Source: Comamonas testosteroni TK102
GTDB taxonomy: Bacteria > Pseudomonadota > Gammaproteobacteria > Burkholderiales > Burkholderiaceae_C
Direction: 5' to 3'
DNA: 64,000 nucleotides
Assembly (NCBI RefSeq): GCF_000739375.1
Contig: NZ_CP006704.1
Location: forward strand, 1,984,001-2,048,000
In this document: positions 51,859 to 60,485 of the stretch, in pieces
How the letters are laid out: each line of letters opens with the position of its first letter
Numbering within the stretch: position 1 is the stretch's first letter
Notes under the pieces: model-generated
Databases searched by the model: none
What the model was told of the DNA's origin: nothing
The model's input: only the letters and a program-made list of their open reading frames with translations
Position numbers and translations under genes: made by a program

Positions 51859-53043
51859 TCAGAACCGATGGCGCACGCCCAAAGCGACGCTCGTTCCCCG
51901 TGCTTCGAGTACCTGAGATGGAGCCCCTGTCGTTTGGGTGCGTGTCTGATCACGCATCAGCACCAGATAGGCGTCGGTGCGCTTGGACAACTGATGGTCA
52001 TAGCCCACGGTCAGTACTTTGCGCACGAGATTTCCACCAGCGGCAGTAGCGGGCACTGGCACCACGGCGTCACCGGTTCGGCGCGAAGCCCATCCGGCCA
52101 GCAACTGGCCTGAACCCACGGGAACGGCAGCGCTCAGCTCCCAGAGCCGATAGGAGATATCCAGTGGTTGCATAGCCGTGCCACGATTGCGTATGCCGCC
52201 AAGATGGGCAAAGAATTTGACGGCGTTGAAGTTGTAGGAGGCGGCGAGTTGCCAGGTCCGTGTGTTGTTGGGTGATGTTCCATCGGCAAACGTGAGCGGG
52301 TCGCGTTTGACGCTTTGCATTGCAAGAGAAACCGCTGCAGGGCCCTGTGCATAGGCCACACGGAGCGCATTGTTGCTACCGCCTTGTCCCTCCGAGAAGC
52401 CGTGGGCCAGAGAAGCGCTGACGCCTCTCCAGACCGGGCTGTCATAGACCAGTGAATTCGCCCAGCCTGTGCCGCCGGTCATCGGGCTGCCGATCATGGT
52501 GGTGAGGTTGAGTGGGCTAATCACGGTGGAGTCGCCAAAGGCGTTGGAGGACACGCTGTTGATGAACATCAGCGAAGTCACGTTACCGAGGCGAACGCGC
52601 CCCCACGTGGCATGCGCGAGACCGATCCATGCGGCACGGGAGAACATCGGATCGGCAGCAACATTGACCGGCGCTGGAATCGCGTCGTTGCGCCCGAAAG
52701 CTCCCGTATCGTTGCGTACGAAGGCAGACAGATCGAATGATGCAGTAAGCCCGCTTCCCAAATCCTCGGTGCCGCGGATACCCCAGTGGCTTGTCGACAT
52801 GACGCCGCCGTCCACTTTCGCAGTACCGCGATCGCGTGCATTGACTCCAGCTGCTGCACCTTCGAAGCGTCCAACTGCTGCATCTATCAAGCCATAAAAC
52901 TGCAGACTGGGTCCTGGTACACCTTGCGCATACACATTGGAAAGGGCCGCCGCTGCAAGCGTGGCGACCAGTGTCAGCATGGTTGCGGGGGCATGGTTGC
53001 GCATGGGCGCTGTCAAGTCGTGCAACTCAGCACTGTTTTGCAT
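51859..53043 (-). CDS. Gram-negative porin, operon-encoded
   Basis: 394 aa. The signal peptide core MLTLVATLAAAALSNVYAQ is preceded by a ~20-residue N-terminal part. The ATG at 53043 follows GGAGACAAAC; the later ATG at 53004 gives a more ordinary signal peptide but no ribosome site. The mature part begins SLQFYGLIDAAVG, contains STSHWGIRGTEDLGSGLTASFDL and ends VALGVRHRF. It belongs to the same family as the porin at 6556-7593 but is clearly divergent. Its presence next to a Bug protein, a cyclase and a cupin gene points to substrate-specific uptake across the outer membrane under the divergent LysR regulator. Confidence 0.92.
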   Translation of the reverse strand: MQNSAELHDLTAPMRNHAPATMLTLVATLAAAALSNVYAQGVPGPSLQFYGLIDAAVGRFEGAAAGVNARDRGTAKVDGGVMSTSHWGIRGTEDLGSGLTASFDLSAFVRNDTGAFGRNDAIPAPVNVAADPMFSRAAWIGLAHATWGRVRLGNVTSLMFINSVSSNAFGDSTVISPLNLTTMIGSPMTGGTGWANSLVYDSPVWRGVSASLAHGFSEGQGGSNNALRVAYAQGPAAVSLAMQSVKRDPLTFADGTSPNNTRTWQLAASYNFNAVKFFAHLGGIRNRGTAMQPLDISYRLWELSAAVPVGSGQLLAGWASRRTGDAVVPVPATAAGGNLVRKVLTVGYDHQLSKRTDAYLVLMRDQTRTQTTGAPSQVLEARGTSVALGVRHRF

Positions 53044-53143
53044 GTTTGTCTCCGTTGATGTTTTTGTATGTCGCCCGGTTCGGAACAGGCGCGACGGAGC
53101 GGATTCTGGATATTTAGCTTGTATTCCTGAAATGGATTCTTTA

Positions 53144-53156
53144 GATTCCAGGAATC
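53144..53156. promoter_or_regulatory. Candidate LysR binding site
   Basis: Palindrome GATTCC-A-GGAATC in the 193-bp gap between the divergent porin operon and the lysR gene. A second, related ATTCCTGAAATGGATT lies just upstream (53122-53138). The ATTCC...GGAAT core fits the T-N11-A style of LysR sites only loosely. Confidence 0.45.
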
Positions 53157-53236
53157 CATTTGGTGAATATCAATGCAAACCCGGGGTGGCGAGCTGCTGG
53201 AACCGCAGCCTTGCGCTTGTGCCCAAACTTCAAGAC

Positions 53237-54145
53237 ATGCGTTTCAACAAACTCGATCTGAATCTGCTCGTTGCCCTGGATGCGCTGCTTGCTGAACGCA
53301 ACATCAGCCGTGCGGGAGAACGCCTACATCTGAGCCAGCCCGCGATGAGCAATGCGCTGGCTAGGCTGCGAAATTTCTTTGGTGATGAATTGCTTGCCTC
53401 GCAAGGTCGACAGATGGTGCTCACACCGCGCGCGTTGGGGCTCATAGAGCCGGTGCGAGAGGTTCTGATGCGCATAGACAGCACGATCACCACACCACCG
53501 CTGTTTGATCCCACGGAGTCCACGCGCACCTTTGTGCTGCTGCTCTCTGACTTCACGACTGCGGTATTCATTCCTCCCCTGCTTGAGGCGCTCTACCAAC
53601 AGGTACGTGGAATCGGTCTGGAGCTGCGCTCGCTCAATGACAAGCCTGCCGAGCAACTCGAGCAAGGGGACGCCGATCTGCTGATCATTCCTGAGCAGTT
53701 CGCGGCCGTGGACCATCCTCGCGCACCACTGTTCGAGGAACAGTACTTGTGCGTGACCTGGGCGAACCACAGCCGCATCAGAGAGGAACTCACGTTCAAT
53801 GACTACCTCGAATGCGGACACGTCGTCGCGAACTACGCGACGGGCCAACAGCGCGCTGCGTTCGATGGCTGGTTTCTCGACCGCTTCGGCATCAATCGCA
53901 AGGTCGAGGTGTCCGCGCCCAGCATGGCGGCCCTGCCTCAGATGGTCGTCGGAACCGATCGCATCGCCACGGTGCATAGGCGGCTGGCACTGCAGGCGGA
54001 AAAAGTACTGCCAATCAAGCTCTGGCCACCGCCTCTCGAGGTACCCATGCTGGTACAGACATTGCAATGGCATCGACACCGCGATGCCGACCCCGCGCTT
54101 CAGTGGATGCGTGAACTTGCTTTTCGCGTTGGCCGTCTCATCTAA
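53237..54145 (+). CDS. LysR-family transcriptional regulator
   Basis: 302 aa from the ATG at 53237. N-terminal helix-turn-helix LDLNLLVALDALLAERNISRAGERLHLSQPAMSNALARLRNFFGDELL (about 6-54) of the NodD/NahR-like subgroup, then a periplasmic-binding-protein-like effector domain (~90-300). The longer open frame upstream is not coding. It is divergent from the porin-Bug-cyclase-cupin operon, with palindromic sequence between, and is its probable activator. Effector presumably an aromatic or heterocyclic acid from this pathway. Confidence 0.9.
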   Translation: MRFNKLDLNLLVALDALLAERNISRAGERLHLSQPAMSNALARLRNFFGDELLASQGRQMVLTPRALGLIEPVREVLMRIDSTITTPPLFDPTESTRTFVLLLSDFTTAVFIPPLLEALYQQVRGIGLELRSLNDKPAEQLEQGDADLLIIPEQFAAVDHPRAPLFEEQYLCVTWANHSRIREELTFNDYLECGHVVANYATGQQRAAFDGWFLDRFGINRKVEVSAPSMAALPQMVVGTDRIATVHRRLALQAEKVLPIKLWPPPLEVPMLVQTLQWHRHRDADPALQWMRELAFRVGRLI

Positions 54146-54160
54146 GCCCGCGATGGACGA

Positions 54161-54532
54161 ATGTGCCGACCGAGCATCGTGACGATCGGGCGGCAGGCTG
54201 CAACATGGCCGCATCTGGGCTCCGATGCAGCGCGTCAGACGCAAGAGGTCAAGACGACATTTGCTGCAGGCATCGAAAGCTTGCTGCACGCCCTTGAGAA
54301 GGAATGTCCGACCTCGGAGCGAGCAGAAAATGATGGGGCACGGGCCAAGTCCATCGACACCTTTGCGCACATCGTCGAGGCCCTGGTCATGTCACAGGCC
54401 TGTCCCGATGATTCGCCACTTGCCGACGAAATCTTGGCTGTGTGTCGGGAGAAGATCCTTGGCGCGTTGGCGGAGCAAGAAGGCGTACCGCCTCACGCAG
54501 CGGCTCACGCTACTCAATCTGATGTGGCCTGA
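54161..54532 (+). pseudogene. TetR-family regulator fragment (C-terminal part)
   Basis: 123 codons. After an unrelated start (MCRPSIVTIGRQAATWPHL) the protein resembles the C-terminal ligand domain of TetR/AcrR regulators: TFAAGIESLLHALEKECPTSERAENDGARAKSIDTFAHIVEALVMSQAC...ADEILAVCREKILGAL. The N-terminal DNA-binding domain is missing, and the LysR gene ends 15 bp before. It was probably cut off by rearrangement. It is convergent with a Bcr/CflA-type efflux gene. Confidence 0.6.
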
Positions 54533-54542
54533 GCTTTAACGT

Positions 54543-55727
54543 TCAGCGCTTTACCGCAACCCCAAACGTCACCATCGCCATCAGCAAGCTGGTGGCGATG
54601 ACAGCGCTGAATGCCAGGTAGGGTGAAAGCGGCAGTGCGGAGGTGATCGCGATGGAGATCGCCGCACAGCCCATTTGGAGGAAGCCCAGCAAAGCAGAGG
54701 CTGCCCCAGCATTTTGGCCAAACGGCTGCAGGGTCACGGCAGTTCCCAAGGGATTGATCAGGCCCATTCCAATCAGAAACACTGTCAACGCCGCCGAGAA
54801 GTAGTACACCTGCTCCGGGGCTGCCAGCAGGGTCGCACCACCGGCAAAGGCGACGGCGATGCCTGCACGGGCAGCGCGCATTGCGCCAAAGCGATGCGCA
54901 AGTCGAGGGGCGAGCAGACCAGCGCCAAAGACAACAAAGACGGTAGACGCGAAAAAAAGAGCGAGTTGCAAGGGTGAAAAACCGAACCCTTCCATCAAGA
55001 TGGCCGGTGCCATTGCAAAAAACAGATACAGCGAGCCCAAGACCAAGCTGACAGACATTGCTGGTGCAATGAAACGGTGGTCAGTCAAGAGTGCTTTGTA
55101 GGTCGCAGTTACAGCACTGAGTGCCAACGGGCGGCGTAAGTCGGAACTATGCGTCTCGCCAAGCCGCGACACATAGTGGATACCTAGCAGGATGGCAAGC
55201 ACCCCGATAACGCCAAAGGTTGCGCGCCAGCCCAAAACGCTATTGAAGACACCGCCAAGTAGCGGAGAAAAACCGGGTGCAGCTGCCATGGCGACCATGA
55301 CCAGCGACAGCGCACGAGCGAGGGCATCGCCTTCAAACAGGTCTCGGGCAATCGCACGCGATAGGACGGACGTAGCACAAACGCCAAGGGCTTGAATCAC
55401 TCGGCCGACGATGAGCTGAGGAAGGCTTGTAGCAAAGGCACATACCGCGCTACCGACCACAAACACGCACAAACCGCATACCACCAGGGGTGTGCGTCCA
55501 AAGCGATCCGACAACGGCCCCACGAAAAGCTGACCCAACGCGAAAGCCACAAAGAAGGTGCTCAGAGTGGCGCTAAGGTCTTTGACAGATGTCCCAAGCT
55601 CGGCCCCCATGGAAGGGAAGGCTGGCAGGATGATGTTGGTGGCCAACGATCCCAGCGCTGCCAGGCCCGCGAGCATCAGCAGCAACTCGCCGGACAGGGA
55701 TTTCGTGGACTCAATCGGCTTGTGCAT
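54543..55727 (-). CDS. Bcr/CflA-type MFS multidrug efflux protein
   Basis: 394 aa, 12 membrane segments. It has motif A in the second loop (GQLFVGPLSDRFGRTPLVV), the antiporter-type stretch VGRVIQALGVCATSVLSRAIARDLF and a second-half LGFLQMGCAAIS. It exports drugs or small metabolites in exchange for protons. I use the ATG at 55727, preceded by AAGGGAG; two earlier ATGs have no ribosome site. It overlaps the end of the MarR gene by 17 bp and is evidently under its control. Confidence 0.9.
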   Translation of the reverse strand: MHKPIESTKSLSGELLLMLAGLAALGSLATNIILPAFPSMGAELGTSVKDLSATLSTFFVAFALGQLFVGPLSDRFGRTPLVVCGLCVFVVGSAVCAFATSLPQLIVGRVIQALGVCATSVLSRAIARDLFEGDALARALSLVMVAMAAAPGFSPLLGGVFNSVLGWRATFGVIGVLAILLGIHYVSRLGETHSSDLRRPLALSAVTATYKALLTDHRFIAPAMSVSLVLGSLYLFFAMAPAILMEGFGFSPLQLALFFASTVFVVFGAGLLAPRLAHRFGAMRAARAGIAVAFAGGATLLAAPEQVYYFSAALTVFLIGMGLINPLGTAVTLQPFGQNAGAASALLGFLQMGCAAISIAITSALPLSPYLAFSAVIATSLLMAMVTFGVAVKR

Positions 55728-56172
55728 CGTCGCTCCCTTCATCGCCGTCAAGGCATTCAATGCAGGAGTCGATCAGGTCATGCAGCGCCGCCACACGTTC
55801 CGTCCCCAGCTGCGCGTTCAAAGCAAGCTGTGCAGCCTTCCAAGCCTGTTGTGCTTGTGTCTGTTTAGACACGCCGGTTTCTGTTGCGGTGACCAAACGG
55901 CTGCGTGCGTCGGCTCCAGCGCCAATCGTCAGCAAGCCCATTGCTGCCAGCGGCTGAAGATTGCGCGTCAATGTCGAGGCGTCCATCTGCATGCGCTTTG
56001 CCAGATCCACCGGCCGTATCGGCCCCAGTTTGACGACGTGGGAGAGCAGGGAGTATTGCGTGATCTTCAAGCCCACCTCCGCAAAAAAGTGGTCGTAGTG
56101 CCGCGTCACGATACGACTGAGCTGGCGCAACTTCAGGTTGGTGCAACCCTGGGGCTTGATGCTGTTCTTCAT
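55711..56172 (-). CDS. MarR-family regulator
   Basis: 153 aa. Winged-helix core (~35-105): ITQYSLLSHVVKLGPIRPVDLAKRMQMDASTLTRNLQPLAAMGLLTIGAGADARSRLVTATETG, with helices on both ends for dimerisation. Cys at about residues 10 and 138. It is divergent from a PaaI-type thioesterase gene. Two TTGNAATTACAA palindromes between them are good operator candidates. Its gene end overlaps the MFS start, so repressor and pump are made from one mRNA. Confidence 0.9.
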   Translation of the reverse strand: MKNSIKPQGCTNLKLRQLSRIVTRHYDHFFAEVGLKITQYSLLSHVVKLGPIRPVDLAKRMQMDASTLTRNLQPLAAMGLLTIGAGADARSRLVTATETGVSKQTQAQQAWKAAQLALNAQLGTERVAALHDLIDSCIECLDGDEGSDDAQAD

Positions 56173-56180
56173 TTGATATA

Positions 56181-56207
56181 TTGTAATTACAACTATTGCA
56201 ATTACAA
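56181..56207. promoter_or_regulatory. Tandem MarR operator
   Basis: TTGTAATTACAA (56181-56192, perfect palindrome) and TTGCAATTACAA (56196-56207), 15 bp apart, between the divergent MarR and thioesterase genes. They cover the space for both promoters. Confidence 0.75.
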
Positions 56208-56232
56208 GTTTTAAAAAATGAAGGAGGCTGAA

Positions 56233-56778
56233 ATGACTGTGGATCAGGTTATTGAGAGATGGCGGGCGGATGAAGTTGCAGTGCGTGCTCGTCTAAGAGC
56301 TGTGGATACTGGGCCGCACGGCAGTGTCGCTGCTCGTTCTGGCATGGAAATGTTCGAGGCCATCTTCGCGGGGGAGCTGTCCCCGGCTCCAATTGGCGAA
56401 ACGCTCGACTTTGTTCCCATTCGCATGGAACCAGGGGAGGCGGTGTTTCAGGGCAGCCCAAAGCGTCGTCACTACAACCCGCTGGGCACGGTGCATGGAG
56501 GCTGGTTTGCGACCTTGCTCGACTCTGCAGTGGGTTGCGCCATTCACACGACCTTGCCGGCGGGCAAAGCCTACACCACCCTGGAGCTGAAAGTGAACAT
56601 GGTGCGTGCGTTGACCGAAGGGGTGCCGTTGGTGCGTGCAGAGGGAAGGGTGATCCACGCCGGCCGACAGGTAGCTACAGCGGAGGGGCGTATCGTTGGT
56701 CCCGATGGGAAGCTGTATGCCCATGCAACCACAACCTGCTTGATCTTCGATCAGCCCATTGGCGCGAAGCCATCTTGA
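56233..56778 (+). CDS. PaaI-family hotdog thioesterase
   Basis: 181 aa. The hotdog-fold signature RRHYNPLGTVHGGWFATLLDSAVGCAIHTTLPAGKAYTTLELKVNMVRAL (~80-130) has the HGG and Asp seen in PaaI/YbgC-like acyl-CoA thioesterases. The N-terminal ~60 residues form an extra helical part. AAGGAGG precedes the ATG at 56233; the ATG at 56218 overlaps this site and is rejected. It is divergent from marR, with the tandem operator between. It may hydrolyse aryl- or acyl-CoA, linked to the toxic compound exported by the MFS pump (inference). Confidence 0.9.
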   Translation: MTVDQVIERWRADEVAVRARLRAVDTGPHGSVAARSGMEMFEAIFAGELSPAPIGETLDFVPIRMEPGEAVFQGSPKRRHYNPLGTVHGGWFATLLDSAVGCAIHTTLPAGKAYTTLELKVNMVRALTEGVPLVRAEGRVIHAGRQVATAEGRIVGPDGKLYAHATTTCLIFDQPIGAKPS

Positions 56779-57261
56779 GTAAAGCTGACGTTTTGGCATC
56801 CAAAACGACGAACGGTGAACCTTGCATAGCGGTCGGCGCCTGCCGAATCGCGACGGGCAGCAATGGGTCGCTAGCACCAATTCGACCCAGGTAAAAGCGG
56901 TCACCACGAAATGCATGGCAGTCCAGCGACTGCCTTGAGGTTTGGAGCGGACTTCCGTGAAGTCGCGCTCCAATGACTGCTTTGGGCACTGGCACTCACC
57001 GGTATCCGTGAGTTGAGCGACTGCAGGCAGCCTCTGACAGGCACTCCGCTTTGGGTAACGAATGACAAATCACCTCAATCGGTTGAAGATGAGACCGGCT
57101 TTGGATGACCCTGAGGTCAGGTGAATTGGGGCGCTGCTGCACAAATCAAGTTTGAAGCGAGCTACCCCAAACCCTAGCGGTGGCTATACCACGGCTGCCG
57201 TCTGAGGACGGCCCAGTTCTGTAGATCGATTCAATATGGCCGCCCGGATATGCAGCTCGTT
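56779..57261. other. Gap without a supported gene; possible IS903-like trace
   Basis: 483 bases between the thioesterase and the IS5-type remnant. Open frames on either strand have no recognisable protein. Around 57133 the string GGCGCTGCTGCACAAATC resembles the terminal repeat of IS903/IS5-type elements, but no transposase follows in a usable frame, so this is weak. Confidence 0.3.
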
Positions 57262-58148
57262 AAGAGCCGCTAACGCCACTTTCCTTTGAGATCAGCCAGA
57301 AGCATTTATGCTTTTGGCCCTCATGGCAAGACAACCCGTTAGCAAAGAACTGTGGCGACAGCTGCAGCCCCTGATCCCCGCCTTCACGCCTTCCGTCGAA
57401 GGTGGCGCACGCAAGCTCACCGTGAGCGATGAAGCAGCACTCAATGGCATTCTGTTCGTGCAGCAAACAGGCATCCCATGGAAGACTTGCCTCAGTCCTT
57501 GGGTTACGGCAGTGGTATGACCTGCTGGCGGCGCTTGCGTGACTGGAATGCCAATGGCGTTTGGCCGCGTTTGGTAGCGTTTGCACCAAGCCATGCAGGT
57601 ACGTCTGCGCGAGCATGACCAGATTGATTGGAGCCGAGCCAGCATAGATGGCTCCTCGGTGCCAAGCCCCCGGGGGGCCAGGAAACGGGCCCCAACCCCA
57701 CCGACAGAGGCAAGCTCGGCTCCAAACGACATATCGTCGTAGATGCCAGAGGCATCCCACTGTTGATCCTCGTCAGTGGTGCCAACAGGCATGATTCCAT
57801 GATGTTCGAGAAGTGCATGGATGCGATTGCAGCCATTGCGGGCTTGCAGGGGCGGGCACGCAAGCGGCCGGCGAAGCTGCATGCGGACAAAGGCTACGAT
57901 TACAAGCGCTGCCGCGCCTATCTCAGGCGACGAGGCATTGCCAGCCGGATTGCCAGGAGAGGTGTCGAGAGCAGCGAAAAGCTAGGCAAGCATCGCTGGG
58001 TTGTAGAGCGCACACATGGCTGGTTTGCAGGTTTTGGCAAGCTGCGCATCCGCTTTGAAAGGCGGCTGGATATCCACGAAGCGTTGCTGAAACTGGCCGC
58101 TGCGATCATCTGTGCACGCTTCGTGGATCGGTGGTGTTAGCCGCTCTA
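57262..58148 (+). mobile_element. Degenerate IS5-family (IS427-group) insertion sequence
   Basis: About 0.9 kb bordered by imperfect inverted repeats: left GAGCCGCTAACGCCAC (57264-57279), right GTGGTGTTAGCCGCTC (58131-58146). Inside is a DDE transposase gene split by several frameshifts. A TTA/TAA-like target duplication at the borders is possible but not certain. It is unlikely to be active. Confidence 0.8.
57323..58140 (+). pseudogene. IS5-family transposase, multiply frameshifted
   Basis: Starts MARQPVSKELWRQLQPLIPAF. The reading ...TGIPW shifts by one base (a G seems lost after 57480), continues as EDLPQSLGYGSG in the next frame, then shifts again at a ten-base duplication (GTAGCGTTTG around 57570-57590). 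It resumes VRLREHDQIDWSRASIDGSS (first Asp), and switches again near the run CCCCCGGGGGG (57665) to GPNPTDRGKLGSKRHIVVD. The second Asp is in SGANRHDSMM and the Glu in HRWVVERTHGWF. The last switch may correspond to the programmed frameshift of IS427-group elements; the first two are decay. Confidence 0.8.
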
Positions 58149-58181
58149 AGGATGGCCCCAATTCACTGCGTGTGCTGATAA

Positions 58182-60485
58182 TCATCGCAGTGGTGCATCG
58201 CGTGCGATATTGCTGATCTGCTCAAAATCCAAATCATCCAGGGATTGTCTGACCGCCTTGATCAAAACCTGATAGTCCGTGCCGTTATCCATGGCATCAA
58301 TCCAGCAGTGCAGATCGCTCCAGTTTCCTTGGTCTGCAAGCCGAGCCAATTCGCTCTTGTGCTCTCTTGGAAGAGCTTCGAGTTTATGCATGGTCTTCAG
58401 CTGATTGTATTTTTCCGATGTGGTTTGAGTTAACAAAGCCTGGAAGAGAGGGCTATCCGATACCTGCTTCACCATGAGAAAGAAAACCGCATTGGTGCCG
58501 CGCCCTGGTTGGCTGTCTATCGATAGATGGCCGTTCATTTTCTCAATGATGCGCTGCGCTATCAGAAGCCCCAGTCCTCGCTTGCTGTGGGTGCGATTCG
58601 CTGCCAGCGATTTCTGAATTCCGGCAAGGACTTTTGCATCTATGCCGGAACCGCTATCGCTAACCTCAAAGCGTAGATGCCATTGTTCTCTGCCACGGTA
58701 TTGGGCGTGCAGCTTGAGGTCAATGTTTCCGTCGAATGTGAATTTCGCAGCGTTGGACAGGAGATTGAGCACCGCCTGCTGCAGGCGCTTTCCGTCCAGA
58801 TAGATATGTGTGGGCAGCAGGCTCTGGATTTGCAGTGAAAAGGTATTGCGCTGGCGATGGGCCAGGGCCTGGGCGTACTTGGTCAGATCGCTCAGCAAAG
58901 AACTCAGATCCACTGATTGCTCATTCAATGCCAATGGAGGCTGCAGCTCATCTTTGGCATAGTCCACCAGCTCGTCTATCAATGCCAATTGGTAGGCTGC
59001 ACTTCTTTCAATGGCTGCCAGTTTGTCCGTGTCAACCTTGTTCGGGGACTGGTGCATCAGCTGCAGATAGGCAATGATCGCAGAGACAGGTGCTCGCAAA
59101 TCATGACTGACATAGGCGAGCAGTTCTTTTTGTTCCAGCGAACGTTGCTCTGCTTGTTCTAGAGCCTCTTTGAGCGCGCTGGTTTTGTGCTCGACCTCTT
59201 GTTCCAGGCGCTCTTGCTGCTGGCTTTGCCATTGCAGCAATGTGAGCTGCGCCTGATGCCTTTGATGGGAATATTGATAGGCCGAGCTGGTGATAATGAA
59301 AAGGCCGATCGTCAGGGCGGGCAGCACAAGCACATATTGCTCGAGAAGCTGAACCACTGAGATATTGGGCACAAGCAGTGCGGCGGCGCGTAGCAATGCA
59401 CCGAATGCCAGGACAGAGACCAGCAGCAAGGCAGTCATGCCCCCTGGCCCCCCATTGCGATAGTAGATATATGTGCAAGCCAGAATCGTGAGCAGACTAA
59501 ACAGTGCGACGATGATGCCGGTAAGTGCGAACCACTCATAAGGTCCAAATAGTGCACCGATCAGAACAACGCTTTCCAGGACAGCGATGAGCTTGAGCAG
59601 GAGTATTCCGGATGAGGGCAGATAGTTTTGCGCTTTTTCCAGGCGCGCCCGCAGATACAGCAATAGGCTCAGTACGATGCCAGCCACCAGAACATGATGG
59701 GAGCGGTAACCCCACTCTGTGCTGCTGGGCCAAAGTATGATTTGTGCATAGCCGCGATAGGTCGCTTCGTAGAGTGCAGCCAGCAGCAGCCCCAATGTTT
59801 GCCATTCCATCATGGGGGTGCGCAGAATTCTCCACAGTGCTGCGGAATACACTACGAAAACAAGGATGCTCCCGATCAGCAGTCCACTGAATAGCGCATA
59901 GTCCCGCTCCATCATGTGCCATTGATCCACGGTATGCAGTGCGACGTCCAGCTTGCTGGATGCGTAACTATTGACGTGAACCAGTACGCGTACGCTCTCT
60001 CCTGGAGCGAGATTGATGGCAATCTGAGGTACTCGGGTCAGCGATTGGTTGGGGTCGCTGATTCCAGCCAGCATTCGACTTGCGCGAACCTGGCCCTCCC
60101 GCATGCGCAGGACATAAAAATTCACATGTTGCAGCCAACATGCCCCCAAAGCCAGTTGCACTGCTTGAGGGCTTTCTAGATCGTTGTGCAGTGTCATCCT
60201 GAGCCACAGATGACGCATATCGAATCGCCCATCAAGCGTCTTGGCTGTGACAGTGCGAAATCCATCAATCTCACCATTAGGAAGGGCTGCCACGTTCAGC
60301 GGCGCTTCGTTTGGTGAACCTCGTTCCCAGACTTCAACCGTGTTATCCAGGACCTTGAGGCCGAGAATCACATCGCTGATCTGAATGCTTGGCGGGGAGG
60401 ACACTTCAATCGCCTTCGCATCAATCGCCCAGCACAGCAGCATGCTGCACAGCAGATGGATGCAGCCAGATACGCATCGCCTCAT
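58182..60485 (-). CDS. 7TM-DISM hybrid-less sensor histidine kinase
   Basis: 767 aa. A signal peptide (1-~24) is followed by a periplasmic 7TMR-DISMED2-type domain (~30-190), seven membrane helices (~196-400), a coiled coil (410-455), then HisKA (LLAYVSHDLRAPVSAIIAYLQLMH, phospho-acceptor His461). The HATPase has the N-box with Asn578 (LLSNAAKF) and a GxG-type box near SKRGLGLLIAQRII. The last ~120 residues are a non-catalytic extension. The 7TM-DISM sensors respond to extracellular, often carbohydrate-like, ligands. The ATG overlaps the stop of the AraC-type response regulator (60482-60485), its evident partner. Opposite and 360 bp beyond that gene lies the start of a giant adhesin. Confidence 0.9.
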   Translation of the reverse strand: MRRCVSGCIHLLCSMLLCWAIDAKAIEVSSPPSIQISDVILGLKVLDNTVEVWERGSPNEAPLNVAALPNGEIDGFRTVTAKTLDGRFDMRHLWLRMTLHNDLESPQAVQLALGACWLQHVNFYVLRMREGQVRASRMLAGISDPNQSLTRVPQIAINLAPGESVRVLVHVNSYASSKLDVALHTVDQWHMMERDYALFSGLLIGSILVFVVYSAALWRILRTPMMEWQTLGLLLAALYEATYRGYAQIILWPSSTEWGYRSHHVLVAGIVLSLLLYLRARLEKAQNYLPSSGILLLKLIAVLESVVLIGALFGPYEWFALTGIIVALFSLLTILACTYIYYRNGGPGGMTALLLVSVLAFGALLRAAALLVPNISVVQLLEQYVLVLPALTIGLFIITSSAYQYSHQRHQAQLTLLQWQSQQQERLEQEVEHKTSALKEALEQAEQRSLEQKELLAYVSHDLRAPVSAIIAYLQLMHQSPNKVDTDKLAAIERSAAYQLALIDELVDYAKDELQPPLALNEQSVDLSSLLSDLTKYAQALAHRQRNTFSLQIQSLLPTHIYLDGKRLQQAVLNLLSNAAKFTFDGNIDLKLHAQYRGREQWHLRFEVSDSGSGIDAKVLAGIQKSLAANRTHSKRGLGLLIAQRIIEKMNGHLSIDSQPGRGTNAVFFLMVKQVSDSPLFQALLTQTTSEKYNQLKTMHKLEALPREHKSELARLADQGNWSDLHCWIDAMDNGTDYQVLIKAVRQSLDDLDFEQISNIARDAPLR

